This document shows positions 1 to 6,599 of a stretch of DNA of 7,798 bases, piece after piece. This DNA comes from an uncultured Collinsella sp. (lineage in GTDB: Bacteria > Actinomycetota > Coriobacteriia > Coriobacteriales > Coriobacteriaceae): assembly GCA_900544755.1 (NCBI GenBank), contig UQWQ01000090.1:1-7798 (forward strand), in the 5' to 3' direction. Position 1 is the stretch's first letter. Each line of letters begins with the position of its first letter. Under the pieces are notes generated by a model. It was not told where the DNA came from. It searched no databases and worked only from the letters and a program-made list of their open reading frames with translations. Both the position numbers and the translations under genes were made by a program.

Positions 1-35
1 AAGCCGCGAAACAATACCAAAACCAACCTGCCGGT

Positions 36-61
36 TTGTCACGTATGGCACGTTCTATAAT
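36..61 (+). promoter_or_regulatory. Probable promoter of the CLC antiporter gene
   Basis: A perfect -10 hexamer TATAAT lies at 56-61. A TTGTCA at 36-41 resembles a -35 box, but its 14-bp spacing is too short for an ideal sigma-70 promoter, so the true -35 may be a weaker site a few bases upstream. Transcription would start near 68, giving a leader of only about 20 nt. A CACGT direct repeat (40-44 and 49-53) sits between the boxes; I attach no function to it. The short leader leaves no room for a riboswitch if this is the promoter used. Confidence 0.45.
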
Positions 62-90
62 GCTCGTGTTGCAACCCAAAAGAGGAACGT

Positions 91-1512
91 ATGGCTTTTA
101 CCGACAAACCCGAAAGCGCAAACGAGGCGCAGGATCATTCCCAGTCGCTCGACGACGGCGGCTTTTTCTCCCTTAATGACGTCATCATGGCAGGCAGGCA
201 ACAGCTCACCCGCTCCGAGCATCTCTTGGCTGCCGACACGCGCCGCAACGCCCGCAACCTACTCGCGAGCGCCAAGTTGCTCGCGCTCGTCGTCATCGTC
301 TCGCTCGCCATGGGCGTTGCCGCTTGGGCGTTTTTGGCCTCGCTGAATATCGCGACCGACTATCGCGAGCACCACGCGTGGGTCTACGCATTGCTTCCCG
401 TTGTGGGCATTGCCACCGCATGGGTGTACAAAAACCACGGCCTTGCTGCCAAACGAGGCAACAACCTGGTCATCGACTCCGCTCTGGGCACACGCCTCAT
501 CCATATGCGCATGGCCGTCCTCACCTTCGTCTGCTCCACGCTCACGCACCTAACGGGTGGATCGGCCGGTCGCGAGGGAGCCGCGGTGCAGATTGGCGGC
601 ACCATCGCCAGCAACATCTCGAGCCTCGCCCACCTCAAAAAGCATGACCACCACGACCTCATGCTCGCCGGCATCTCGTCGGCCTTTGGCGCCGTATTCG
701 GTTCGCCCCTTGCTGGAGCTTTCTTTGGCATGGAGATGTGCTTTATCGGCAAGATCGACTACACCGCGGGCATCTACTGCCTGGTCGCCTCGTTTACCGG
801 CTACTTTACGTCACTCGCCCTGGGCACCCAGTACGAGAGCAACGTCATCGCCAGCGTTCCCGACATGACGCCCAGAACGGTTGCCATCGTCGTTATCGGA
901 GCCATTGTCTTTGGCCTGACGGCGCGCCTCTTTGCCTGGTCGGTCCGCACGGTCAAGAACCTGTATGCGCGTTTTATCACCAACTATCTCGTCCGTGCGC
1001 TCGTCGGCGCACTCGTGGTGCTTGCGGCCTATGCGTTGCTTGACGCCTGGGAGTATGCCGGCCTTTCCACGTGGCTTTCGGGCGCCGGGTTTGCCGGCAC
1101 CACCACCCTCGCCGACGCCGCCATCAAGCTCGTCGTAACGGCGCTCACCCTGGGTGCCGGTTTCCAAGGCGGCGAGGTCACGCCCCTGTTTGGCATCGGT
1201 GCGGCGCTCGGCGGATGGATTGGCTGCCTCGCTGGACTCGACCCGAGCTTTATGGCGGCCCTCGGCATGCTCGGCGTCTTCTGTGCCGGCCTCAACGTGC
1301 CCATCACCACCTGCATGATGGCCATCGACTTGTTCCACGGCACGGCCGCCGGGTTCTTTGTCATCGTGGCCTTTATCAGCTACCTAACCGGCGGACACCG
1401 CGGCGTGTACCCCGCCCAGCGCATCATCTCACCCAAGCGCCGCTCGCTTATTGTGGATGAGGGAGGTACGGTAGCGGATGCTATCGAGCGCCACAACGAC
1501 CTGATAGAGTAG
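91..1512 (+). CDS. CLC-family anion/proton antiporter, probably fluoride-type (CLC-F)
   Basis: This 473-residue integral membrane protein has a hydrophilic N-terminal tail of about 60 residues followed by many hydrophobic helices. CLC signatures are clear: G-R-E-G at 160-163, with E162 as the gating glutamate, a PLAG segment near 205-210, and G-G-E-V-T-P at 360-365 where chloride CLCs carry GxFxP. The first anion motif, GSGIP in chloride CLCs, is replaced by G-N-N at 123-125. M216 aligns by hand with E203 of E. coli ClC-ec1, so the internal proton glutamate appears absent. These departures match what I recall of CLC-F fluoride/proton antiporters, which expel fluoride as a detoxification function. 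No C-terminal CBS domains are present. The start is set by AGAGGA at 81-86, four bases before the ATG. The lipid kinase gene follows after 86 bases. CLC membership is very likely; fluoride selectivity is inferred. Confidence 0.9.
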   Translation: MAFTDKPESANEAQDHSQSLDDGGFFSLNDVIMAGRQQLTRSEHLLAADTRRNARNLLASAKLLALVVIVSLAMGVAAWAFLASLNIATDYREHHAWVYALLPVVGIATAWVYKNHGLAAKRGNNLVIDSALGTRLIHMRMAVLTFVCSTLTHLTGGSAGREGAAVQIGGTIASNISSLAHLKKHDHHDLMLAGISSAFGAVFGSPLAGAFFGMEMCFIGKIDYTAGIYCLVASFTGYFTSLALGTQYESNVIASVPDMTPRTVAIVVIGAIVFGLTARLFAWSVRTVKNLYARFITNYLVRALVGALVVLAAYALLDAWEYAGLSTWLSGAGFAGTTTLADAAIKLVVTALTLGAGFQGGEVTPLFGIGAALGGWIGCLAGLDPSFMAALGMLGVFCAGLNVPITTCMMAIDLFHGTAAGFFVIVAFISYLTGGHRGVYPAQRIISPKRRSLIVDEGGTVADAIERHNDLIE

Positions 1513-1513
1513 A

Positions 1514-1522
1514 TGTAATAAT
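1514..1522 (+). promoter_or_regulatory. Possible extended -10 promoter before the lipid kinase gene
   Basis: TGTAATAAT is an extended -10 (TGn) followed by a hexamer with five of six matches to TATAAT. No -35 box is seen at the right distance. Transcription would begin near 1529 and give a leader of about 70 nt before the ATG at 1599. If it is not active, the kinase is co-transcribed with the CLC gene, since no terminator is visible between them. Confidence 0.3.
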
Positions 1523-1586
1523 CGCCGTGCAGCCACAATCGGGGCTAATTCGACCTGAGCGCGACCGCACTGTCATGTCACACGCC

Positions 1587-1591
1587 GGGAG
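1587..1591 (+). promoter_or_regulatory. Ribosome-binding site that sets the lipid kinase start
   Basis: GGGAG lies seven bases before the ATG at 1599. The two in-frame upstream candidates, GTG at 1527 and ATG at 1575, have no comparable Shine-Dalgarno sequence, so 1599 is the preferred start. Confidence 0.6.
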
Positions 1592-1598
1592 TCGCCCC

Positions 1599-2561
1599 AT
1601 GCACGCAACTGATTTTGGTCGCACGCTCATCATCGCCAACCCAGCCGCCCAGTCGGGTGCGGCACGCGAAGTTGCCGAGCGCCTGCAACGCTTTTTGGAC
1701 ATGACTGCACGCGCATCCCAGTTTGACCTGGTGTTGACCGAGCGTATGGGACACGCCAAGGAGCTGGCCGCACAGGCTCAGGGCTATCGCACCGTTATCG
1801 CACTCGGCGGCGACGGCGTGATTCACGAGGTCGTCAACGGGCTTATGACGCAAAAGGAGGACGCCCGCCCCGCTCTTGCCGTCCTGCCCGTGGGCTCCGG
1901 CAACGATTTTGCCCAGACGCTCGGCATCGACGATTTCTCCGGCAAGGATTATGGCGCGCTGCTCACCTGCGAGCTGCAGCGTCAGGACATCGGGCGCATT
2001 CGCTCGTGGAGCCCTGCGAGCGGCAGCGGCGAGGCTACCGTTGAGTACTACGACCAGACGCTCTCGGTCGGCATCGATGCCGCCATCGGCCTGGGCACCA
2101 CCGAGTTGCGCAAAAAGACCGGCCTGACGGGCGCTCCGCTCTACACCCTCTCGGGACTTGAGCAGTTTGGCCTGCGCTATCGCAACTACCCCATGACGGT
2201 CAGCTTTGACGGCGCGCCCGCCGAGCGCGTGAGGGCGATCATCATGGCGATACAGCTGGGCCCCACGTATGGCTCGGGCTATCGCATCTGCCCCGATGCC
2301 GACCCCTGCGACGGCATACTCGACGTCTGCTACGCCTGCGGCCCCGTCCCCCGTGCGGTCGCCCTACCCATGTTCCTTTCGGCCAAGGACGGTCACCACA
2401 CCAAGCTGCCGCCGGTACGCATGCGCCGCTGCCGCCATGCCGAGTTCACCTTTGAGGAGCCCGACTACCCCATTCAGGCCGACGGCGAGCCCATCGTCGC
2501 CTCGCGCATCGAAGTCGACATCCTACCCGGCGCCCTCCAAGTCTGGCACCCCACCCGCTAG
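1599..2561 (+). CDS. Diacylglycerol kinase family lipid kinase (YegS/DgkB-like)
   Basis: A 320-residue soluble kinase of the diacylglycerol/sphingosine kinase fold. The N-terminal catalytic domain shows an I-I-A-N-P-A strand at 11-16, the nucleotide-binding G-G-D-G at 70-73 followed by E77 and N80-G81, and L-P-V-G-S-G-N-D-F at 96-104. The C-terminal beta domain has the D-G-x-L-D motif around D238-G239 and a D-G-E motif at 295-297. Together these are diagnostic of the family, which transfers the ATP gamma-phosphate to a lipid hydroxyl such as diacylglycerol, recycling it to phosphatidic acid at the membrane face. The exact lipid cannot be read from the sequence. Family length is about 300 residues, which supports the 1599 start over GTG 1527 (344 residues) or ATG 1575. 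It may share a transcript with the CLC gene, and it converges on the release-factor-like gene with 21 bases between stop codons. Confidence 0.9.
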   Translation: MHATDFGRTLIIANPAAQSGAAREVAERLQRFLDMTARASQFDLVLTERMGHAKELAAQAQGYRTVIALGGDGVIHEVVNGLMTQKEDARPALAVLPVGSGNDFAQTLGIDDFSGKDYGALLTCELQRQDIGRIRSWSPASGSGEATVEYYDQTLSVGIDAAIGLGTTELRKKTGLTGAPLYTLSGLEQFGLRYRNYPMTVSFDGAPAERVRAIIMAIQLGPTYGSGYRICPDADPCDGILDVCYACGPVPRAVALPMFLSAKDGHHTKLPPVRMRRCRHAEFTFEEPDYPIQADGEPIVASRIEVDILPGALQVWHPTR

Positions 2562-2582
2562 CAAGACCAGCGAAACAATCGG

Positions 2583-2963
2583 CTACTCGTCGCTCCCCGG
2601 CTTGCGACGGTTGGCCTTTTTAATCGCGTTGAAGTGCTTGTCATTGAGCCTGCGCTGGCGAGAGCGCAGAGGCACCTTAGTCTTTACGCGTCGGCGCGGT
2701 GGACGCCCGCGACGCTCCAGCTCAGCGCGCAGCTTACGCAGGCAGCTCGCGCGATTCTGAAACTGACTACGGCTCTCGCGCGCCGTCACAACAATCCCCG
2801 TGGGCCCATGCTTCATACGCACCGCCGAGTCCGTCGTGTTCACGCCCTGTCCGCCCGGACCTGTCGCGCGAAACACCTGAACCTCGCAGTCGCGTGCCAA
2901 CCTCTCGACCGACATCTCGGCATAGCGCGCATACTCGCGCCATCCCATCTTGTTCTCATTCAT
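2583..2963 (-). CDS. Stand-alone release-factor-like protein with GGQ motif (ribosome rescue)
   Basis: A 126-residue protein with only the catalytic RF-1 domain of peptide chain release factors. G-P-G-G-Q lies at 35-39, followed by V-N-T-T-D-S-A-V-R and then a P-T-G-I-V-V strand, as in domain 3 of RF1/RF2. There is no codon-recognition domain. The last 45 residues are strongly basic, as in ArfB (YaeJ) and mitochondrial mtRF-R (C12orf65), whose tails enter the empty mRNA channel. The likely role is hydrolysis of peptidyl-tRNA on stalled ribosomes or on released large subunits. The start at 2963 follows an exceptionally strong ribosome-binding site. The frame stays open upstream to 3029, but that would run through the xpt terminator, so it is rejected. 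It lies downstream of xpt on the same strand, separated by that terminator, and I see no convincing promoter of its own. Confidence 0.82.
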   Translation of the reverse strand: MNENKMGWREYARYAEMSVERLARDCEVQVFRATGPGGQGVNTTDSAVRMKHGPTGIVVTARESRSQFQNRASCLRKLRAELERRGRPPRRRVKTKVPLRSRQRRLNDKHFNAIKKANRRKPGSDE

Positions 2964-2968
2964 ATCAA

Positions 2969-2977
2969 CACCTCCCC
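2969..2977 (-). promoter_or_regulatory. Strong ribosome-binding site of the release-factor-like gene
   Basis: On the minus strand GGGGAGGTG ends five bases before the ATG at 2963. It contains a long match to the anti-Shine-Dalgarno sequence and fixes the start well inside the longer open frame. Confidence 0.75.
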
Positions 2978-2982
2978 TCATA

Positions 2983-3019
2983 CAAAAAATGTGACAAAGG
3001 GAAAGTCCCTTTGTCACAT
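2983..3019 (-). terminator. Rho-independent terminator of xpt
   Basis: A perfect 14-bp inverted repeat (2989-3002 with 3006-3019) has a three-base loop. On the minus strand it is followed by six T residues (2988-2983). It begins 28 bases after the xpt stop codon. The opposite strand has no T tract, so it should act only on minus-strand transcripts. Stem sequence on plus: ATGTGACAAAGGGA. Confidence 0.9.
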
Positions 3020-3046
3020 CGCATACCAATCGCTTGTGTTACGCGC

Positions 3047-3625
3047 TTAAGCGAAGGTGATCTCGCCGGTGTCGCAGTCCATATCGGCGATACGGGCCAG
3101 GCTCTCAACGCGGAAGCCGCGCTCGCGGAGCTTATCGCCACCGCCTTGGAAGCCCTTCTCCACCGCGATGCCAATGCCGGCAACCTCGACGCCCGCAGCC
3201 TCGCAGATCTTAATAAGGCCCTCAAGCGCGCAGCCGTTGGCCAAAAAGTCGTCGATGATCAGGACCTTGTCGCCCTCGGACAGGAAGCGCTTGCCGACGA
3301 TGACCGGGTACTCCTTCTGCTTGGTAAAGGAGTAGATGGTCGTGGCATACTGCTCGCCGTCGAGGTTGATGGACTGCGCCTTCTTGGCAAAGACCACCGG
3401 CACGCCGCCAAAATGCTGGGCTGCAATACAAGCCATGCCAATGCCCGAAGCCTCGATCGTCAGGATCTTGTTGATCTCGACGCCCTCGAACAGACGGGCC
3501 CACTCGGCGCCCATGTGGTCGAACAGCTCAACGTCGCATTGGTGGTTGAGGAAGGCATCAACCTTAAGGACGTTACCGGCCTTTACGATGCCGTCATGGC
3601 GAATACGATCCTCAAGCTCCTGCAT
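3047..3625 (-). CDS. xpt: Xanthine phosphoribosyltransferase
   Basis: This 192-residue enzyme is close in length and motif order to Bacillus subtilis Xpt. It converts xanthine and PRPP to XMP for purine salvage in the cytoplasm. The type I phosphoribosyltransferase PRPP loop V-L-I-I-D-D-F-L-A-N-G is at 121-131. Other Xpt signatures are L-K-V-D-A-F-L-N-H-Q at 20-29, I-E-A-S-G-I-G at 57-63, P-V-V-F-A-K-K at 76-82 and Y-S-F-T-K-Q at 98-103. The ATG at 3625 has an AGAAGGGG purine run ending seven bases upstream. A strong terminator follows. No purine permease gene is beside it, unlike the xpt-pbuX operon of Bacillus, and the leader (about 50 nt from the predicted promoter) is too short for a purine riboswitch. 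Identity is near certain. Confidence 0.95.
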   Translation of the reverse strand: MQELEDRIRHDGIVKAGNVLKVDAFLNHQCDVELFDHMGAEWARLFEGVEINKILTIEASGIGMACIAAQHFGGVPVVFAKKAQSINLDGEQYATTIYSFTKQKEYPVIVGKRFLSEGDKVLIIDDFLANGCALEGLIKICEAAGVEVAGIGIAVEKGFQGGGDKLRERGFRVESLARIADMDCDTGEITFA

Positions 3626-3680
3626 GGCGCAACCCCTTCTCGCGGCAACGATACCGCGCGATTAATAAACGTTGTTCGAT

Positions 3681-3689
3681 AGTCTACCA
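3681..3689 (-). promoter_or_regulatory. Probable extended -10 promoter of xpt
   Basis: On the minus strand TGGTAGACT (3689-3681) is an extended -10 element, TGn followed by TAGACT. The -35 region is a G-rich tract without a recognisable hexamer. Transcription would start near 3674. Confidence 0.4.
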
Positions 3690-3782
3690 CGGACCGACCC
3701 CCGCCCGCCCCACAAGCCGCATCGCACCACAAACCAATCTTTTTGGGACGGCGCGAATCGTGGCAGACAGCCTCCCAACACG

Positions 3783-5087
3783 CTAATGGCGGGCGCGCAT
3801 CTTCACCAAACGCACCATGGCAAGCGCAAAGCCCACAGCGGCCACAGCCATAAGCACGTAGAACACCGAGCGAAAGCCGAATAGGAATACATCCGGACGG
3901 CCTGCAACAAAACTGGTCACGGCCTCGCCCATCGCCACGCTCATCTGCCCATAGAGGATATGCGAACCTGCCGTAATACCCAGCGCCATGCCCGCATAGC
4001 GCGCCAAGCTGCCCAAGCTACCTGCAAAGCCGAGTGCCTCGCGCGGAGCCGAGCCCATATACAGCGAGTTATTGGGGCTCTGGAAAATCGACGTACCGCA
4101 CGACATAAACGCGACGCAACACACGATCACAGGGATGGAAGAGTGCTCGTCGAGCGTGCTTACCGCAAAAAGACCGCATACGTACACGCCTAGGCCGACC
4201 GCCGTGGGGCCCTCGCAGCCAACACGGTCCGAAACCGTACCCGAAAGCGGGCCGATAAAGGCATTCACCATCGGCAGCGCCAAAAAGAGCAATCCGGAAA
4301 TGTCGGAACCAAAGCCGTGGGCGTCCTGAAAATAGAACGGCAGGATAAACTCGGATGCGCCAATGCCAACAAACACGATGAGCATGCAGGCAAGGTTGAT
4401 GGTGAAGGCCGAATTTGCAAAGCAGCGACGAGCGGCCTCGATCAGGGACATGGGGCGCTCGCCAGCCTCCGGCTTAACATGCGGCAGCGTATAGAGCCCC
4501 ACGATAAACGAGATGACGCCAATGGGCAGGTTGATGAGGAAAATGCTCTCCCAGGGAAAACTAGCCACCAGCATGCCACCCAGCACGGGGCCACACATCA
4601 TGCCGAGGGCCACGAAGGTCGCGAGAATACCCATGGCACGACCGCGCTCGCGCGCCGGAAACGACTCGGTGATGATACCCATGTTGTTGGCCATGGCCGC
4701 CGCGCAGCCGACGCCCTGCACAATGCGTGCCAGAATAAGAACTTCGAGCGAGGCCGAAAGGCCGCACAGCAGCGAACCGACCGAAAAGACGATGACGCCC
4801 ACCTGAAACACATTCACCTTGCCGCGCACGTCGCCCAGACGGCCAAACGGCAACATAGCCACGCAAGTCGCAAGCAGATACACCGAGCTTACCAGCTGAA
4901 TGCGATCGAGGCCCACGCCCAGCTCCTTCTGCATCACGGGCAGCGCCACGGTCACGACGGTCGAATCCAGACATACCATAAACGTCATGATGAGCACGGT
5001 AAACAGAATCGCCCACTTGTTCTTGCCATGGGTGTCGCCCTCTAGGGCAATACGCTCGCGGCGCAGCTGCTCTGCGGTTTTCTCCAT
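3783..5087 (-). CDS. MFS efflux transporter, EmrB/QacA (DHA2)-like
   Basis: A 434-residue membrane transporter of the major facilitator superfamily, predicted to export drugs or metabolites by proton antiport. Helix 1 carries L-D-S-T-V-V-T-V-A-L-P (40-50), the D1 motif of DHA2 pumps. Motif A, G-R-L-G-D-V-R-G-K, is at 82-90; motif B arginine is R121; motif C, G-M-M-C-G-P-V-L-G-G, is at 162-171. P-W-E-S-I-F-L-I-N-L-P-I-G (178-190) is the usual DHA2 segment, with Glu where many members have Arg. I count about 12 membrane helices, fewer than the 14 typical of DHA2, and the protein is shorter than the usual family length. The start at 5087 has AAAGGA five bases upstream; ATG 5093 would overlap that site. 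A terminator-like hairpin lies just upstream of the ribosome-binding site. The substrate is unknown. Confidence 0.88.
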   Translation of the reverse strand: MEKTAEQLRRERIALEGDTHGKNKWAILFTVLIMTFMVCLDSTVVTVALPVMQKELGVGLDRIQLVSSVYLLATCVAMLPFGRLGDVRGKVNVFQVGVIVFSVGSLLCGLSASLEVLILARIVQGVGCAAAMANNMGIITESFPARERGRAMGILATFVALGMMCGPVLGGMLVASFPWESIFLINLPIGVISFIVGLYTLPHVKPEAGERPMSLIEAARRCFANSAFTINLACMLIVFVGIGASEFILPFYFQDAHGFGSDISGLLFLALPMVNAFIGPLSGTVSDRVGCEGPTAVGLGVYVCGLFAVSTLDEHSSIPVIVCCVAFMSCGTSIFQSPNNSLYMGSAPREALGFAGSLGSLARYAGMALGITAGSHILYGQMSVAMGEAVTSFVAGRPDVFLFGFRSVFYVLMAVAAVGFALAMVRLVKMRARH

Positions 5088-5092
5088 ATCCA

Positions 5093-5098
5093 TCCTTT
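5093..5098 (-). promoter_or_regulatory. Ribosome-binding site that sets the MFS start
   Basis: On the minus strand AAAGGA (5098-5093) is five bases from ATG 5087. The alternative ATG at 5093 begins inside this sequence and so is unlikely to be the start. Confidence 0.65.
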
Positions 5099-5113
5099 CG
5101 AGTGGCACAACGC

Positions 5114-5160
5114 AAAAACGGGGCCCCAATCGCCTGCGAACAGCCGCGATTGGGGTCCCG
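5114..5160 (-). terminator. Rho-independent terminator of metY, or leader hairpin of the MFS gene
   Basis: A 15-bp inverted repeat (5119-5133 with 5146-5160) has one non-Watson-Crick pair (5123/5156) and a loop that can itself form a short CTG/CAG stem. On the minus strand it is followed by TTTTT (5118-5114). It lies 68 bases after the metY stop and fits a terminator for metY. It is only about 15 bases before the MFS ribosome-binding site, so MFS transcripts starting upstream must pass through it. Confidence 0.8.
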
Positions 5161-5174
5161 CCTACGGAATCGGA

Positions 5175-5180
5175 ACTATA
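5175..5180 (-). promoter_or_regulatory. Possible -10 box for the MFS gene
   Basis: On the minus strand TATAGT (5180-5175) matches five of six -10 positions, but no -35 hexamer is found at 16-18 bp. If used, transcription starts near 5168 and the hairpin at 5119-5160 becomes part of the MFS leader. Confidence 0.25.
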
Positions 5181-5228
5181 TGTCACCGGAACCCCAAGGG
5201 GCACCGTCACTTCATACGGGAAGCTAGC

Positions 5229-6512
5229 CTAGCACTGCTCAAGCGCCTGCTCAAGGTCGGCAATCAGATCGGCCGTGTCCTCGAGGCCGCACGACAGACG
5301 CACCATGTCGGCGGAGATGCCACAGGCGATGAGCTCCTCATCGTTCATCTGGCGATGGGTGGCGTTTGCCGGATGCAAGCAGCAGGTGCGCGCATCGGCC
5401 ACGTGCGTAGCGATCTGGGCGAGCTTAAGGCTCTTCATAAAGGTCTCGGCCGCCGCACGACCACCGTTAAAGCCAAAGCTCACGACGCCACAAGTACCGT
5501 TGGGCATGTACTTCTGAGCGATGTCATAGTACTTATCGCCCTCCAGGCCCGGATAGCTCACAAAGCGTACCTTGGGATGGCTCTGCAGGAACTTGGCAAC
5601 GGCCAGGCCGTTCTCGCAATGACGCGGCATGCGCACATGCAGGCTCTCGAGCGAGCTATTCAGGAAAAACGCCGCTTGCGGGTTCTGCATGGGACCGAGG
5701 TCGCGCATAAGCTGCGCGGTGGCCTTGGTAATAAAGGCGCCCTCGCGACCGAACTTCTCGGCATACGTCACGCCGTGGTAGCTCTCGTCGGGCGTGGTGA
5801 GACCCGGGAACTTGTCCGCATGGGCCATCCAGTCAAACTGGCCGTGGTCGACGATTACGCCGCCCAGGTAGGCAGCATGTCCATCCATGTACTTGGTGGT
5901 GGAGTGCGTAACGATGTCGGCGCCCCACTCAAAGGGACGGCACATCACGGGCGTCGGGAAGGTGTTGTCGACCATCAGCGGCACGCCGTGGTCATGCGCG
6001 GCCTTGGCAAAGCGCTCAATATCGAGCACGGCAAGGGCGGGGTTGGCAATCGTCTCGCCAAAGACGAGCTTGGTATTGGGTTCAAATGCTGCCTCGAGCT
6101 CCTCGTCGGTGCAGTCAGGGGCAACGAACGTGCAGGTCAGGCCCATGCGCTCCATGGTATGGGCGAGCAGGTTATAGGTACCGCCGTAGATGGCAGAGCT
6201 CGCGACCACGTGATCGCCGGCACCGGCAACGTTAAAGATCGCAAGGAAGTTCGCAGCCATGCCCGAGCTCGTGAGCATCGCAGCGGTACCGCCCTCCATC
6301 TCGCAGATCTTGGCGGCGACCAAATCGCACGTAGGGTTCTGCAGACGGCTGTAGAAGTAGCCCGACTCCTCCAGGTCAAACAACTTGCCCATGTGCTCGG
6401 ACGTGTCGTACTTCCACGTGGTGGACTGGTAGATGGGCACCTGGCGCGGCTCCGCGTCGCCCGGGCGATAGCCGCCCTGAACACATGTGGTACCGATAGT
6501 CTGCTCGCTCAT
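5229..6512 (-). CDS. metY: O-acetylhomoserine sulfhydrylase (homocysteine synthase), PLP-dependent
   Basis: A 427-residue enzyme of the Cys/Met metabolism PLP family, at the usual MetY length. It makes homocysteine from O-acetylhomoserine and sulfide, the direct sulfhydrylation route to methionine. Visible motifs are the N-terminal Q-V-P-I-Y-Q-S-T-T (24-32), Y-S-R-L-Q-N-P-T (54-61) typical of MetY, phosphate-binding S-G-M-A-A (83-87), V-D-N-T-F (181-185) with the cofactor-ring aspartate D182, S-T-T-K (204-207) with PLP lysine K207, and the substrate-carboxylate region A-D-A-R-T (372-376). The longer insertion around 225-260 separates it from shorter cystathionine gamma-synthases. The ribosome-binding site AAGGGAG is six bases before ATG 6512. 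A sigma-70-type promoter lies upstream and a terminator downstream, so it is probably monocistronic. I see no SAM riboswitch: the predicted leader is only about 30 nt. Confidence 0.94.
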   Translation of the reverse strand: MSEQTIGTTCVQGGYRPGDAEPRQVPIYQSTTWKYDTSEHMGKLFDLEESGYFYSRLQNPTCDLVAAKICEMEGGTAAMLTSSGMAANFLAIFNVAGAGDHVVASSAIYGGTYNLLAHTMERMGLTCTFVAPDCTDEELEAAFEPNTKLVFGETIANPALAVLDIERFAKAAHDHGVPLMVDNTFPTPVMCRPFEWGADIVTHSTTKYMDGHAAYLGGVIVDHGQFDWMAHADKFPGLTTPDESYHGVTYAEKFGREGAFITKATAQLMRDLGPMQNPQAAFFLNSSLESLHVRMPRHCENGLAVAKFLQSHPKVRFVSYPGLEGDKYYDIAQKYMPNGTCGVVSFGFNGGRAAAETFMKSLKLAQIATHVADARTCCLHPANATHRQMNDEELIACGISADMVRLSCGLEDTADLIADLEQALEQC

Positions 6513-6550
6513 ATCTTGCTCCCTTGCCTGGGTTACGTTTTATTCGGTTC

Positions 6551-6579
6551 ACGATACCGCTACCCCGCACCCCTCTCAA
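6551..6579 (-). promoter_or_regulatory. metY: Predicted sigma-70-type promoter of metY
   Basis: On the minus strand the -35 box TTGAGA (6579-6574, five of six matches) and the -10 box TATCGT (6556-6551, four of six) are exactly 17 bp apart. Transcription should begin near 6544, leaving about 30 nt before the ATG. This is the best promoter in the window. Confidence 0.55.
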
Positions 6580-6599
6580 CCCATCCCGCCGATAGGTTA

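Noticed and set aside
1..90. Fluoride riboswitch upstream of the CLC gene
   Set aside because: None of the conserved core segments I know for that RNA is recognisable, and the -10 box at 56-61 leaves too short a leader.
2964..3029. Longer release-factor-like protein starting at 3029
   Set aside because: It would translate the terminator hairpin and its T tract; the very strong ribosome-binding site at 2969-2977 points to 2963.
2699..3682. 327-residue plus-strand open frame across the release-factor-like gene and xpt
   Set aside because: It runs antisense through two well-supported genes and through a perfect terminator hairpin, with no ribosome-binding site or domain.
3743..3778. TTGGGA/TCCCAA inverted repeat just after the MFS stop as a terminator
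   Set aside because: Only six base pairs plus a bulged three-pair inner stem, and on the minus strand the tail is AAAAAGA rather than T-rich. No canonical terminator for the MFS gene is supported.
5088..5210. MFS start at 5210 (GTG)
   Set aside because: It would put a terminator hairpin inside the coding region and add a non-membrane tail with no family match; ATG 5087 has a good ribosome-binding site.
6513..6550. SAM or other methionine-type riboswitch before metY
   Set aside because: The predicted leader is about 30 nt and shows no SAM-I/S-box core sequence.
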